Positions 18,074-28,228 of a DNA stretch of 41,114 bases are shown one piece after another. Below the pieces are notes generated by a model. It worked only from the letters and a program-made list of their open reading frames with translations. It was not told the origin of the DNA and did no database searches. The position numbers were made by a program, and so were the translations under genes. Position 1 is the stretch's first letter. The number at the start of each line of letters is the position of its first letter. This DNA is from Hyphobacterium sp. (GTDB lineage: Bacteria > Pseudomonadota > Alphaproteobacteria > Caulobacterales > Maricaulaceae): positions 1-41,114 of the forward strand of contig BQJI01000003.1 in assembly GCA_021604625.1 (NCBI GenBank), given 5' to 3'.

Positions 18074-20110
18074 TCAGCTGATTTCATGGTCATCGCGAGA
18101 GAGGTCGCGGCGCATTTCGTACAATTCGGCGTGGAGTGAATCCAGTTCGAGTTCCAATTGTTGAAGCGAAAGTTGGCTATTCGCCTCTCCACCGGTCGCT
18201 ATTTTGAGCGCTTTAAGTACACTTTTTACAATCCGGCGCATTTTGATCGCCACTACCACGCCAAACGTAATACTGAATCCGAACATTCCGGTCATGATAA
18301 TCCAGACTCGCCATTCTGGCAGCAGTGCCGCAGCAAGTGCAAGAAAGACCATTATTCCTGTGCTTCCTATGACAAATCCGAGATTGCGTCGGAAGCTCGG
18401 AAACCAGGAATCAAGATATCGTGCAGCGAAGTTTGCCCGTATTGCCGTACCGCCGCGTCCGGAAGACTTCCTGTGTGCCACATCTTTATTTTTTTGGGGT
18501 CTTGCGGGCTGGTCTATGACACTTTGCAGCCTGGCCCACTCGAATACGCCCGGATCGCTCTCATCTGTCACACTTCGAACCGTCATCCCTTGGTTTTCAA
18601 GAGACTGGCGCGCCAGTCTCAAATGTTCATCTATGAGCGATGTGAGGTGTGCGTCCTCTGTGTCTATACCACTTTCCAGCTGATCTGTTTCGCGCCTTGA
18701 AACGGGGAGGTCGATACCGACAAGCACAAGGTCTGAAAAGCCCAAATAGGCGGCAAGTTGCATCATCGTAATTGCAACGTTGTGTGATTGAATGACGCGG
18801 GCCGTTGCGTCGGTAGAAAACATGGAGTCCGGCAAGTCATCGACTGTTCCCGGTTCGTCGTTGAAATAGTAACGGTTAGGAGCTTGCGGGATCAGGTCAC
18901 GGGTCCTCAGACGGCCACGATCGCCATTTCTCAAACCCATTTCGGCAGGGAAAAAAGCGATCATGTCGGGTTCAGTATCCAACATTGCCTCAATGTCCGG
19001 CGCATGATCAGCAAGAATTCGGGCATTGGCGCACGTATAATAAGCGGGCCGCCAATCAATTCTGTCGAGAATCAGGTGCATAGCATCGCAGGCAAAGACC
19101 GTCTCGTTCTTCAACAAAGCCAGATCTGTCATTTCAAGTGAGGACGGATTTCCGAGAATGATGCAACGCTCACCTTGGTGAGCGTCCTTGAGCAGGGAAA
19201 AATCACTCACCGGCTCCCGGGATTCCATTGTGATGCTAAAACGTGATCCTCCGCCTTCTGTCAGCGATGAAGTCCGTCGTCTGACCTTATCCATGCGTAT
19301 TATGGGTGAATCCAATACACGCAAACGGGTGTCGAGCTTGTCGAGCTCATCCTGATTTAGCTCCAGCGGGCGTTTCGGGATAAACGAACCGAATGCATCG
19401 CGAAAACCTGAGTCCAAAACTTCAAGTTCGCGCTTGAGTATGCTTCGTACTTCACGCTTGTAGCGGGCCAGCGAAACCACAGACCGTTGCCCCGGCCTCA
19501 CCCGGAAACAGCCTAGCATTCGGTCCACAGAATAGAGATGTGCATGGCGGAAAAAACGCGCCCACAAATCAAAGTCATTGGCGACATTGAAACTTGTATC
19601 GAGCCCGCCACCAGCACGATCCCAAAGGCTGCGTCGCCAGAATGTCGACTCTTGCTGAATCCAAAAATGGTCACCTGCCAAAAACCGCAGACGTGACCAC
19701 GGCCGCACGCTACCCACATAGTCGATCTCGCTTCGGACATTCATGGTGCTTGGGCGACCGGTCATCCATTCAATTTCCGGATGAGTTTCGAAAATATACG
19801 CCACCTGAGACAGGCATCCCGGATGTAGGATGTCGTCAGAATTAATCCAGCCCATGATTTCGCCATCAGTAAGCGCAAATCCTTTGTTTACGGCATCGGC
19901 ATGGCCATTGTCTGGCGCACTAATTAAGCTCGCCAAGCGGTCGCGGTAGTGTTCGAATATCAGCCGTGATCCGTCAGTGCTGGCCCCGTCAGCAATAACA
20001 TATTGTAGGGCCGGATAATTCTGATCCAAAACGGATTCAATGGTTTCGCGAACGAAATCCGCCCCATTGTAATTGGGAGTGACGATGCTGATTGTGGGAG
20101 GGCTGTTCAC
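18074..20110 (-). CDS. Multidomain GT2 glycosyltransferase fused to a DUF115/GT42-like domain, TM hairpin and coiled coil
   Basis: N-term ISIVTPNYNGADFVRETIESVLDQNYPALQYVIADGASTDGS; middle GERCIILGNPSSLEMTDLALLKNETVFACDAMHLI...YYTCANARI...LVLVGIDLPVS; C-term two TMs and QQLELELDSLHAELYEMRRDL. GTG at 20110 overlaps upstream TGA (GTGA); track ORF starts 20176. Confidence 0.75.
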   Translation of the reverse strand: MNSPPTISIVTPNYNGADFVRETIESVLDQNYPALQYVIADGASTDGSRLIFEHYRDRLASLISAPDNGHADAVNKGFALTDGEIMGWINSDDILHPGCLSQVAYIFETHPEIEWMTGRPSTMNVRSEIDYVGSVRPWSRLRFLAGDHFWIQQESTFWRRSLWDRAGGGLDTSFNVANDFDLWARFFRHAHLYSVDRMLGCFRVRPGQRSVVSLARYKREVRSILKRELEVLDSGFRDAFGSFIPKRPLELNQDELDKLDTRLRVLDSPIIRMDKVRRRTSSLTEGGGSRFSITMESREPVSDFSLLKDAHQGERCIILGNPSSLEMTDLALLKNETVFACDAMHLILDRIDWRPAYYTCANARILADHAPDIEAMLDTEPDMIAFFPAEMGLRNGDRGRLRTRDLIPQAPNRYYFNDEPGTVDDLPDSMFSTDATARVIQSHNVAITMMQLAAYLGFSDLVLVGIDLPVSRRETDQLESGIDTEDAHLTSLIDEHLRLARQSLENQGMTVRSVTDESDPGVFEWARLQSVIDQPARPQKNKDVAHRKSSGRGGTAIRANFAARYLDSWFPSFRRNLGFVIGSTGIMVFLALAAALLPEWRVWIIMTGMFGFSITFGVVVAIKMRRIVKSVLKALKIATGGEANSQLSLQQLELELDSLHAELYEMRRDLSRDDHEIS

Positions 20111-20859
20111 GGTGCCAACTTTCGACGCGATAGCGTTTCCGCGGCTAGTGAAAACAAACTTTTGGTGGCGGCCCACCCACCCGCATTTCGCCTGACCAAA
20201 CCGAACACCTCCGTTAGTCGCCGCCAGGAGACTTGATAGGTCTTAGTCGCTCTGCCCATAAAGACAAAAGACAGATTTTGTTGGATAAAGTGAAATTTTG
20301 CTCCGGAATTAAAAAGGCGAATCCAGAGATCCCAGTCCATAACGAAATGCAAAGCCGGATTTAGGCCTCCGACAACCTCAACGCTCGTGCGTCGCGCGAA
20401 ACATGAGGGTTGTGATATGATATTGGACCGCAATATCAGCGACGAAATATGTTCGACCTGATCATGACTTCCAACTACATTGCCGCTGGTATTCACGAAA
20501 TTCGACAGTCCATACACCACATCAAGCGTCGGTTCTGCCAATAGTGCGGCATGAACCAATTCCAGAGTGTCGGGTGCCAGTCTATCGTCAGCGTTCAACC
20601 AAAACACGAAATCCGATTCAGTATTATTCCAACCTTCAATGATGGCCGCAGACTGTCCCGAATCCGGTCCGGTGCGGTAATAGGCAAGGTCCAAACTGGA
20701 AGAACGCACTGCCTCAGCTACGCGGGGGTCATTCGAAGCATCCATCAAGGCTACTTGCAGCGGAGGTGTCTGGACCGCCAGACTTTCCAGTGTTTCAGAA
20801 ATCAAAGGGTGCCAGCTACCAACCGGAATAGCGACTGCAAAACTTGTACCTTTGCTCAT
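20107..20859 (-). CDS. GT2 family glycosyltransferase
   Basis: SFAVAIPVGSWHPLISETLESLAVQTPPLQVALMDASNDP...DFVFWLNADDRLAPDTLELV...FVMDWDLWIRLF. ATG at 20859 preferred over track start 20937. Confidence 0.82.
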   Translation of the reverse strand: MSKGTSFAVAIPVGSWHPLISETLESLAVQTPPLQVALMDASNDPRVAEAVRSSSLDLAYYRTGPDSGQSAAIIEGWNNTESDFVFWLNADDRLAPDTLELVHAALLAEPTLDVVYGLSNFVNTSGNVVGSHDQVEHISSLILRSNIISQPSCFARRTSVEVVGGLNPALHFVMDWDLWIRLFNSGAKFHFIQQNLSFVFMGRATKTYQVSWRRLTEVFGLVRRNAGGWAATKSLFSLAAETLSRRKLAP

Positions 20860-21052
20860 GCTAATTTTGCCGTGCGATGAAAATTTTGGTTTTTTGTCAT
20901 AGCAATACTCACCGGGCAGGTACTGAGCATTCAGCAAATTGTCAATTGCAACACGCCGATATTCAACAATATACCTTATGTATGATAGCAGGTTTAATGG
21001 GCAAGAAAACGACCGTGAAGCGAGTTATTGGCGGCTAGAGAACGCGAGTTTC

Positions 21053-22072
21053 TTAGTCGCGTAAACCGCGCTTGGTATTTTTCTGAACCGGGCGCACATC
21101 GGGTGCTCGCCTGATCAATTTTATAGGTGAGAGTGTCATCGCCCGCAAGATTTCGAATGAACCAATAACTTTTCGCGCCTGGATTTCTCGGCGGGCTTCA
21201 AAAACGGAAGGAAGACCGCGAACTGCATCAGCAGACGCTCTGAACGTGCAATTGAATGTGCCGTGAAATACGCTGCGTCCAAGAAACGCCACATTTGCAA
21301 GTACCATCAATGGAGTTGCGGCCCACAATAAGATAAATGGAATATTTTTGAACCAGGTCCATATCCGGTTCCGTGTTCCATGGTAAATTGTGAATTCCGA
21401 CCGTCGGCCTGAAATGCCGGACCCAACGTGGGCGACGATTGATCGGCTTGAATGCACACAAACGCCGCCAAAAAGCCTCAGCCTAAACGCCAGGTCGACA
21501 TCCTCGACATAACAAAAATAGCTCTCATCAAATCCGCCGGACTTCACAAACAGCATTCGTTCGTAGAAAGCGGCTGCCGCGCAGGGACCGAATACGAAGC
21601 CATCATTTTCTGGTGCGTTCTCGACCGGCCAGCCGAAGCCACCGCGCCATGCCAAGCCAAATATTGAGAATGCATCTCCAACACCATCTAGGAGTTCAGG
21701 CTGCAATTTTGAAATCTGCGTACATCCCACCATTGTCGCATTGTGTTGATTAGCGCAGTGAATCGCCTGTTCCAGCCAATCTATTGCAGGCACAGTGTCT
21801 GGGTTTAACATCGCAATCCATTCGGCACTTCCTAACGCCGCGCCTTGATTGCACGCGGCGGCAAACCCCACATTTTCCTTGTTATGAACAATGGTAAATC
21901 GCTCATCATCTTGATGTAACAAGGCGGCCGATCCGTCGGTGGAATGATTGTCGATGAGATAGACATGAAACGATGAGAGTGTCTGCTGTTTTACCGCCTC
22001 GATGCATTCTTCAATAAATTTGCCACCGTTAAAATTCACGATGACGATATCAACCTGTGGTCGGGCTGCCAT
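21053..22072 (-). CDS. GT2 family (rhamnosyltransferase-like) glycosyltransferase
   Basis: VDIVIVNFNGGKFIEECIEAVKQQTLSSFHVYLIDNHSTDGS...NVGFAAACNQGA...WIAMLNPDTVP...YFCYVEDVDLAFRLRLFG. ATG at 22072. Confidence 0.88.
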   Translation of the reverse strand: MAARPQVDIVIVNFNGGKFIEECIEAVKQQTLSSFHVYLIDNHSTDGSAALLHQDDERFTIVHNKENVGFAAACNQGAALGSAEWIAMLNPDTVPAIDWLEQAIHCANQHNATMVGCTQISKLQPELLDGVGDAFSIFGLAWRGGFGWPVENAPENDGFVFGPCAAAAFYERMLFVKSGGFDESYFCYVEDVDLAFRLRLFGGVCVHSSRSIVAHVGSGISGRRSEFTIYHGTRNRIWTWFKNIPFILLWAATPLMVLANVAFLGRSVFHGTFNCTFRASADAVRGLPSVFEARREIQARKVIGSFEILRAMTLSPIKLIRRAPDVRPVQKNTKRGLRD

Positions 22073-22259
22073 GATTTTTGCCTTTTGTGTGCCAGTTTCA
22101 GACCAACCCATCAATCGGTTGTCGAGGACACCACTTTGATTTGATGCTTCGCCAATGAAGTCAAATCGACAGCTCGCCGCTGGCATTGATAATAGGTGCG
22201 CTTGCGAAAGATTGCTATTGATAGGTTTACAAGATCGTGGGCGTTGAGAATTGAGATAA

Positions 22260-23615
22260 ATGACAAATAAAAAACAGTATTTTGGTACCGACGGTATTCG
22301 GGCAACTGTAAATTCGCCATCTATGACGCCTATGCTCGCCATGCAGTTGGGTATGGCAGCAGGGCAATTTTTCAAGCGGCGGGGTGACCATCGGCATTCG
22401 GTCGTGATCGGGAAGGATACACGCTTATCCGGTTATATGTTGGAAACGGCTTTGGTTTCAGGCTTTACCGCAGTCGGCATGGATGTCTTCCAGTTTGGCC
22501 CCATTCCGACGCCGGCCGTGGCGCAGTTGACTCGATCGCTCAGGGCAGATCTGGGCGTAATGATCACAGCTTCTCATAACCCGCATTATGATAACGGAAT
22601 AAAGCTTTTTGGGCCAGACGGGTTTAAACTTTCCGACTCGGCAGAATCGGAAATCGAAGCACTAATGAAGACACCGAAAAACATTTTGCTCGCTAAACCA
22701 GATCATCTGGGGCGCGCGAAACGAATTGACGACGCGCAGGCACGATATATTGAAATAGCAAAGTCGACGTTCCCAAAAAACATGAATCTATCGGGACTCC
22801 GCATAGTTGTGGATTGCGCAAATGGCGCTGCCTATAAGGTTGCCCCAGCTGCTTTTTGGGAGCTTGGAGCTGAAGTAATACCGATTCACGCTGAACCTGA
22901 TGGTTACAATATCAACCATAAATGTGGCGCGACCAATCTGGGTTCGCTCGTCGATAAAGTGCTGGAGGCACGCGCTGATATCGGAATTGCGTTCGATGGT
23001 GACGCGGACAGGTTGATTGTAGTCGACGAGCGTGGGCATATCGTTGATGGAGATCAATTGCTTGCGCTCATTGCGTCTGAATGGGCGTCGTCAAACAAGC
23101 TTCGCGGGAACATGGTCGTTGCAACAGTCATGGCCAATAGGGGCCTTGAGCTTTTCCTTGATACAAAGGGCCTGGGGCTCGAAAGGACAAATGTGGGCGA
23201 TCGATACGTCGTGGAGAAAATGCGCGAATTAAGGGCTAATGTCGGCGGGGAACAATCAGGACACATGATATTGACTGATTTCGCGACGACCGGCGATGGT
23301 CTAATCGCAGCTTTTCAGTTGCTCGCAATTCTGAAGCAGAAGGATCAACTGGTGAGCGATAGTTGTCGCGCATTTGAACCAACGCCACAAATGCTCACTA
23401 ATTTGGCAGTTGCAAACGGAGCCGCTGTTTTGGCGAATAATGAAGTCCGGCAAGCGATTGCCGATGCGGAATCATATCTTGGAAGAAATGGAAGAATCCT
23501 TGTGCGAGCCTCCGGAACCGAACCGGTTATTAGATTGATGGCCGAGGGCGATAAGGTAGCGTGCGATGAAGCCATCAAAATCGTGACAACGGCGATAAAT
23601 CAAAACCCCGAATGA
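22260..23615 (+). CDS. glmM: Phosphoglucosamine mutase (GlmM-like)
   Basis: [86 protein letters not shown]. Confidence 0.92.
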   Translation: MTNKKQYFGTDGIRATVNSPSMTPMLAMQLGMAAGQFFKRRGDHRHSVVIGKDTRLSGYMLETALVSGFTAVGMDVFQFGPIPTPAVAQLTRSLRADLGVMITASHNPHYDNGIKLFGPDGFKLSDSAESEIEALMKTPKNILLAKPDHLGRAKRIDDAQARYIEIAKSTFPKNMNLSGLRIVVDCANGAAYKVAPAAFWELGAEVIPIHAEPDGYNINHKCGATNLGSLVDKVLEARADIGIAFDGDADRLIVVDERGHIVDGDQLLALIASEWASSNKLRGNMVVATVMANRGLELFLDTKGLGLERTNVGDRYVVEKMRELRANVGGEQSGHMILTDFATTGDGLIAAFQLLAILKQKDQLVSDSCRAFEPTPQMLTNLAVANGAAVLANNEVRQAIADAESYLGRNGRILVRASGTEPVIRLMAEGDKVACDEAIKIVTTAINQNPE

Positions 23616-23646
23616 CAATTTCGCGGACGATTACAGGGATATTATT

Positions 23647-24255
23647 GTGATTTTACGTGCATCCGGTGCCATTTTTTACCCAGCGAGCGTATTGTTGCTA
23701 GGGATTATGATTTTTTTGCCGCTATTGTTAAACGGGCGACAGCAGACCCAAAGAATCCAGAACATTATAGATTTTGGTATTATTGCAGATTTTGATCGGC
23801 TGCAGTCGCTTGTAACGGGTCCAGGAATTTCAATGGCAGTAGCAAGTGATGGTCGCGGTGGTCAGACCGTAGCGGTCACTGCAGGAAATTATCTGGGGGA
23901 CCCGAATATCACGCCCTCAGCTGGGGGGTTTATCCCGCTCTCTCCGCGAGAATTGGGAGTCGTTCAGGGGCATAGTCTTCGTGTTTCATTTTTTGTGGAA
24001 GCTGCGCCGGGAAGCGACGTAGACCTTGTTAACGTCGGTGTATTTCAACGGGGCATAGGGCAGAATGGTTGGGAGTTGCATGAATTTCCACCACAAAATG
24101 AGCCTATTATCGTTACTGTGACGCCGCCCCAATGTGAGGCCGAATATGGTTTCTTCGGTGTTTGGCCTTCCGCGATCGGCGAACCGGGTGTGCTGCATCT
24201 GAATAGGATACATGTCGAAATTCTGGAACCGCTTGATTGTGGGGAACGGTCTTGA
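23647..24255 (+). CDS. Hypothetical membrane-anchored protein, single N-terminal TM
   Basis: ASGAIFYPASVLLLGIMIFLPLLLNG TM, then a beta-rich-looking domain. ORF sits between glmM and the epimerase, overlapping the latter's possible starts. Confidence 0.6.
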   Translation: MILRASGAIFYPASVLLLGIMIFLPLLLNGRQQTQRIQNIIDFGIIADFDRLQSLVTGPGISMAVASDGRGGQTVAVTAGNYLGDPNITPSAGGFIPLSPRELGVVQGHSLRVSFFVEAAPGSDVDLVNVGVFQRGIGQNGWELHEFPPQNEPIIVTVTPPQCEAEYGFFGVWPSAIGEPGVLHLNRIHVEILEPLDCGERS

Positions 24256-25229
24256 AAAACCCATTGAAAATTGTGGTAACCGGTGCAGCAGGTTTCATCG
24301 GATATCATGCGGTGAAATCATTGCTCGCTACCGGGCATTCCGTACTGGCGATCGATAATCTGAACGATTATTATGATGCCAAAATTAAAACGGACCGTTT
24401 AGAAAACATTGGAGCCGATAAGAGTTTTTGCTTCGAGCAAGTCGACGTCGCTGATCACAGAAGAATAGTTGATATTTTTCAAAAATACGCCCCGTCGCGA
24501 GTTTTACATCTAGCTGCTCAGGCGGGTGTGAGGTATTCAATTGAAAACCCTTTTACATATATAGAGTCAAACATAAGAGGTCATTTATCAATTCTTGAGG
24601 CGGTACGTAATACACCTTCGATCAGGCATCTCATATATGCTTCGTCAAGTTCAGTTTATGGAAATAATACCGATGCGCCCTTCTCGGAAGGTGATCGAGT
24701 TGATAAACCAGTGTCACTTTATGCAGCAACAAAAAGAGCCGACGAACTTATGAGTGAGAGTTATTCGGAGCTCTATCAAATTCCCCAAACAGGACTTCGG
24801 TTCTTTACTGTTTATGGCCCTTGGGGGCGTCCGGACATGGCGTACTGGTCGTTTACCAAGGCAATTCTCGCATCCACGCCAATTAACGTTTACAACGGAG
24901 GAGAATTAGAGCGCGACTTTACATACATAGACGATGTGATTCAGGCCATTATTAGAATTGTTGAAGATGTGCCAAAAAACAAATCTAACCGAATTTACAA
25001 TATAGGGGGTTCGCATCCGAGAAATCTTCATGAATTTATTGACATAATATCTTCGGCGTGTGGAAAAACAGCTATATGTAAAAATTATCCGATGCAAAAG
25101 GGCGATGTTTATTGTACATATGCCGATTTAACAAAGATAAAAGAAGATTATCATTATAAACCCGAAATTACTTTGGAAATTGGCATTCCAAAATTTGTGA
25201 ATTGGTATAAACAATATCATGAGATATAG
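24252..25229 (+). CDS. NAD-dependent epimerase, UDP-glucuronate 4-epimerase-like
   Basis: KIVVTGAAGFIGYHAVKSLLATGHSVLAIDNLNDYYDAKIKTDRLENIG; HLAAQAGVRYSIENPFTYIESNI; SSSSVYGNN; SLYAATKRADELM. TTG at 24252 is the likely start; the track GTG is at 24237. Confidence 0.85.
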   Translation: MKNPLKIVVTGAAGFIGYHAVKSLLATGHSVLAIDNLNDYYDAKIKTDRLENIGADKSFCFEQVDVADHRRIVDIFQKYAPSRVLHLAAQAGVRYSIENPFTYIESNIRGHLSILEAVRNTPSIRHLIYASSSSVYGNNTDAPFSEGDRVDKPVSLYAATKRADELMSESYSELYQIPQTGLRFFTVYGPWGRPDMAYWSFTKAILASTPINVYNGGELERDFTYIDDVIQAIIRIVEDVPKNKSNRIYNIGGSHPRNLHEFIDIISSACGKTAICKNYPMQKGDVYCTYADLTKIKEDYHYKPEITLEIGIPKFVNWYKQYHEI

Positions 25230-25440
25230 TAAAAAGATGAATTATTTTCAAAAATTGTATAATTATTCGATGTTATTCTAATGTAATTATTCCCAAGAAT
25301 CTGATGCGCATCTTAATACTTTGAGCTACCAAAATATGTACATATTTATTTTTTGCCGCGAGTTAATTGCCTGGCCGACGATGCGGACCTAGGCCAAGTG
25401 AAAGCTAGGTTGCGAAACATGTCGGATTTTGGAGAGGAAT

Positions 25441-25647
25441 ATGGGCGGAAGAGAAAGTCATGGAATTTATTCAATTGATACTGTGAATTGTTCCAGTGTC
25501 GTATTTAACACTTCGCGCGGGTCGTTTTTTGAAACTGTTTTTCGAATTAGCCAACCGAGCGCTGAAGTGATTTTTTGGTTGAAATATATTAGGCACGACG
25601 AACTGTATTCATCCCACTTAACCGCATGTGAAATGACTGAGATGTAA
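25441..25647 (+). CDS. Small hypothetical ORF abutting the AGE epimerase start
   Basis: ATG preceded by ggagagg; 68 aa, stop directly adjacent to ATG at 25648. No recognised family. Confidence 0.3.
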   Translation: MGGRESHGIYSIDTVNCSSVVFNTSRGSFFETVFRISQPSAEVIFWLKYIRHDELYSSHLTACEMTEM

Positions 25648-26823
25648 ATGGCTGCTCCACTTTCGTTAGCTGGCATCGGTGCGTGTTTTTGCGATTGGAT
25701 GCGTGACGCTGCTTTGCCGGTCTGGGCCGAGCGTGGATGGGACGATTCGCGTGGCGGTTTTCATGAATGCCTGCGTCTCGATGGTTCACCGGATGCCGAC
25801 GCTGTACGTCGCGTCCGGGCGCAGGCCCGTCAGGTCTATGTCTATGCACACGCGCATGAGCTCGGCTGGTTTGACGGCAAGGCGCTCGCGCTCAAGGGCT
25901 TTGATTATCTGGTCGACAAGGCATGGCAAACCGGCGGCGCCGGCGGCTGGGTCATGCGTCTCAATCCCGATGGCACTGTTGCCGACAAAACTTGCGACCT
26001 CTACGAACAAGCCTTTTCCTTATTGGCGCTTTCGCATGTTTATCGGCTGACTGGTGATGCGCAGGTCAAATCCCTGGCCCGGGAGACGCTCGCTTATATC
26101 GACGAAACGTTAGGTCATACTGCGGGGGGCTGGCGTGAGGCGGAGCCGGACCGCACACCCCGACGTCAAAATCCGCACATGCATATGTTTGAAGCCAGTC
26201 TTGCATTGCATGAAGCATTTGCCGGAAAGGGCCATCTGGCGCGGGCGGGCAATATATTACGGCTGATGCACGATCATTGGCTGTTTCCATCCGGCGGGCT
26301 CGCCGAATTCTTCAACCCGGACTGGTCGCCACTGACCGGGCCGGAGGGCCGCCGCACCGAGCCGGGTCATCAGTTTGAATGGGTCTGGTTGCTCGACCGC
26401 TATGCGGCGCTGTCCGGCGATGAAACGGGGCCGGAAGTCTCCAGCCTCTATGCTTTTGCCAAAGCCTATGGCCGATCTCCGGTTTCGGGGCTGATTGTTT
26501 CGGCGGTACGCGATGATGGGGTCGTTCTCGACGGATCGGCGCGGACCTGGCAACAGACGGAATATCTGAAAGCGGCGCTGGTTCAGGGGCAGACCGGACG
26601 ATCGGGCGGTTGGGGTAGTGCTCAGGATGCGCTGCACCAGCTCTTTACAAAATTCCTCAAACCGGCCCCCACCGGATGCTGGATTGACGCCTATGATGCG
26701 GCTGGTAATCCGGCCGTACAAAACATCACCGCTTCGACGCTTTATCATTTGCTGGTTGCGGCCATCGAAACCGACCGCGTGCTGGGCCACGAAGGCACAA
26801 CCGAACTCCGGATTGTGAAATGA
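25648..26823 (+). CDS. AGE family epimerase/isomerase (possible mannose-6-phosphate isomerase)
   Basis: ERGWDDSRGGFHECLRLDG; RVRAQARQVYVYAHAHELGW; PHMHMFEASLALHEAF; GHQFEWVWLLDRYA; 4-bp overlap with manC-like gene. Confidence 0.85.
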   Translation: MAAPLSLAGIGACFCDWMRDAALPVWAERGWDDSRGGFHECLRLDGSPDADAVRRVRAQARQVYVYAHAHELGWFDGKALALKGFDYLVDKAWQTGGAGGWVMRLNPDGTVADKTCDLYEQAFSLLALSHVYRLTGDAQVKSLARETLAYIDETLGHTAGGWREAEPDRTPRRQNPHMHMFEASLALHEAFAGKGHLARAGNILRLMHDHWLFPSGGLAEFFNPDWSPLTGPEGRRTEPGHQFEWVWLLDRYAALSGDETGPEVSSLYAFAKAYGRSPVSGLIVSAVRDDGVVLDGSARTWQQTEYLKAALVQGQTGRSGGWGSAQDALHQLFTKFLKPAPTGCWIDAYDAAGNPAVQNITASTLYHLLVAAIETDRVLGHEGTTELRIVK

Positions 26824-27884
26824 CGCCGATCAGGCCCGCTATTCTCTGCGGCGGTTCGGGTGAACGCCTCTGGCCGCTTTCCCGCAAGGACAAGCCAAAA
26901 CCGTTTCATGCCTTGCTCTCGGACCGAACCCTGTTTGAAGACACGCTGTTACGCTGTGCCGGGCAGGGCGACGGCGTTGCATTCAAGGCACCGTTGGTCA
27001 TTGCCGGTGAAGCCATCGAAACACCGGTGCGGGATGGGCTCGCCAGTGCAGGCATCACGGCCGCAGCAATGGCGTTCGAGCCCGTGGGGCGCAATACCGC
27101 GCCCGCCGCCGCGATTGCGGCTCTGTTGGCACAGCAACAGGACGGGCCGGACGCCCTTGTCCTGCTGGTGCCATCTGATCATCACATCACCCCGGTGTCG
27201 AAATTCCGGGAAACCATCGCCGCCGCCGCGCCCCTTGCCGCTGGCGGAAAAATTGTCGTTTTCGGCATCCCGCCCACGCGCCCTGAAACCGGCTATGGCT
27301 ATATCCGTCAGGGCGAACCGCTCGGCGAAGGGTTCACCGTCGCCGCGTTCGAGGAAAAACCCGATGCGGCTACCGCTCAATCCTATCTGAAAAGCGGCGA
27401 TCGGCTGTGGAATGCGGGCCTGTTTCTGTTTCGTGCGGATGTTCTGCTTTCCGAACTCGCCCGCTTCGAACCGGAGATTTTGTCTGCCGTAAAAGAATCA
27501 CTTGGCGCAGATGGACGCGTTGATGCGGCGATATTCGCCACCAGCCCGTCGGTTCCGCTGGATATTGCCGTGATGGAGCGGACTGCTCATGCCGCCGTTG
27601 TGCCGACGCGCTTTAACTGGTCGGACGTCGGCACTTGGCCGTCTCTGGCCGAGGCGCTGGACGGTGACGCGAGCGGCAATGTGCTCGCTGGCGATGTTGT
27701 CGCGATAGACTGCAATAACAATTATTTACGCGGCGAAAGCGTGACCCTCACAGCGCTCGGTGTCGATGATTTGGTGGTGGTTGCGACAGGCGATTCCGTC
27801 TTTGTCGCCCCTAAATCCAGGGCCCATGACGTCAAGAAAATCATTGCCGAACTCAAACGAAAAACCCGCGACGATCGTCTCTGA
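26820..27884 (+). CDS. manC: Mannose-1-phosphate guanylyltransferase
   Basis: RPAILCGGSGERLWPLSRKDKPKPFHALLSDRTLFEDTLLR; FEPVGRNTAPAAAIAALLA; LVPSDHHI; FNWSDVGTWPSL. Confidence 0.9.
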   Translation: MTPIRPAILCGGSGERLWPLSRKDKPKPFHALLSDRTLFEDTLLRCAGQGDGVAFKAPLVIAGEAIETPVRDGLASAGITAAAMAFEPVGRNTAPAAAIAALLAQQQDGPDALVLLVPSDHHITPVSKFRETIAAAAPLAAGGKIVVFGIPPTRPETGYGYIRQGEPLGEGFTVAAFEEKPDAATAQSYLKSGDRLWNAGLFLFRADVLLSELARFEPEILSAVKESLGADGRVDAAIFATSPSVPLDIAVMERTAHAAVVPTRFNWSDVGTWPSLAEALDGDASGNVLAGDVVAIDCNNNYLRGESVTLTALGVDDLVVVATGDSVFVAPKSRAHDVKKIIAELKRKTRDDRL

Positions 27885-27943
27885 CAGTTCCAACTTCGAG
27901 TCATACTTGAAGTTTTTGCCATTCCGGCTGATTTTAGCGCCAC

Positions 27944-28228
27944 ATGTCTAGATCCTTTGATCCCATGGCGCAGGCCATTTCGCGGCTTGATCGCGCGCTG
28001 ACGCAGGTTGAGTCGCGCCTGAACCGCTTGCAGGCAAGTGCACGCGATAGCGGTGATGCAGATGTTGATCGCGCGCGCCTGGCGGAAGAGCTGGACAAGG
28101 CCCGCGCCAGCGAAGCGAGCATGACCGAAATTGCAGATGCCGCCTCGAAGGCATTGGGAGAGGCCATCGAGGAATTGCGCGCCGCCGCCAACGCTGCCGA
28201 AGCTGCCGTGGAGCAGGCCGATGGGTAA
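27944..28228 (+). CDS. DUF4164-like small coiled-coil protein
   Basis: DPMAQAISRLDRALTQVESRLNRLQ...; position directly upstream of zapA, 8-bp overlap. Confidence 0.65.
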   Translation: MSRSFDPMAQAISRLDRALTQVESRLNRLQASARDSGDADVDRARLAEELDKARASEASMTEIADAASKALGEAIEELRAAANAAEAAVEQADG

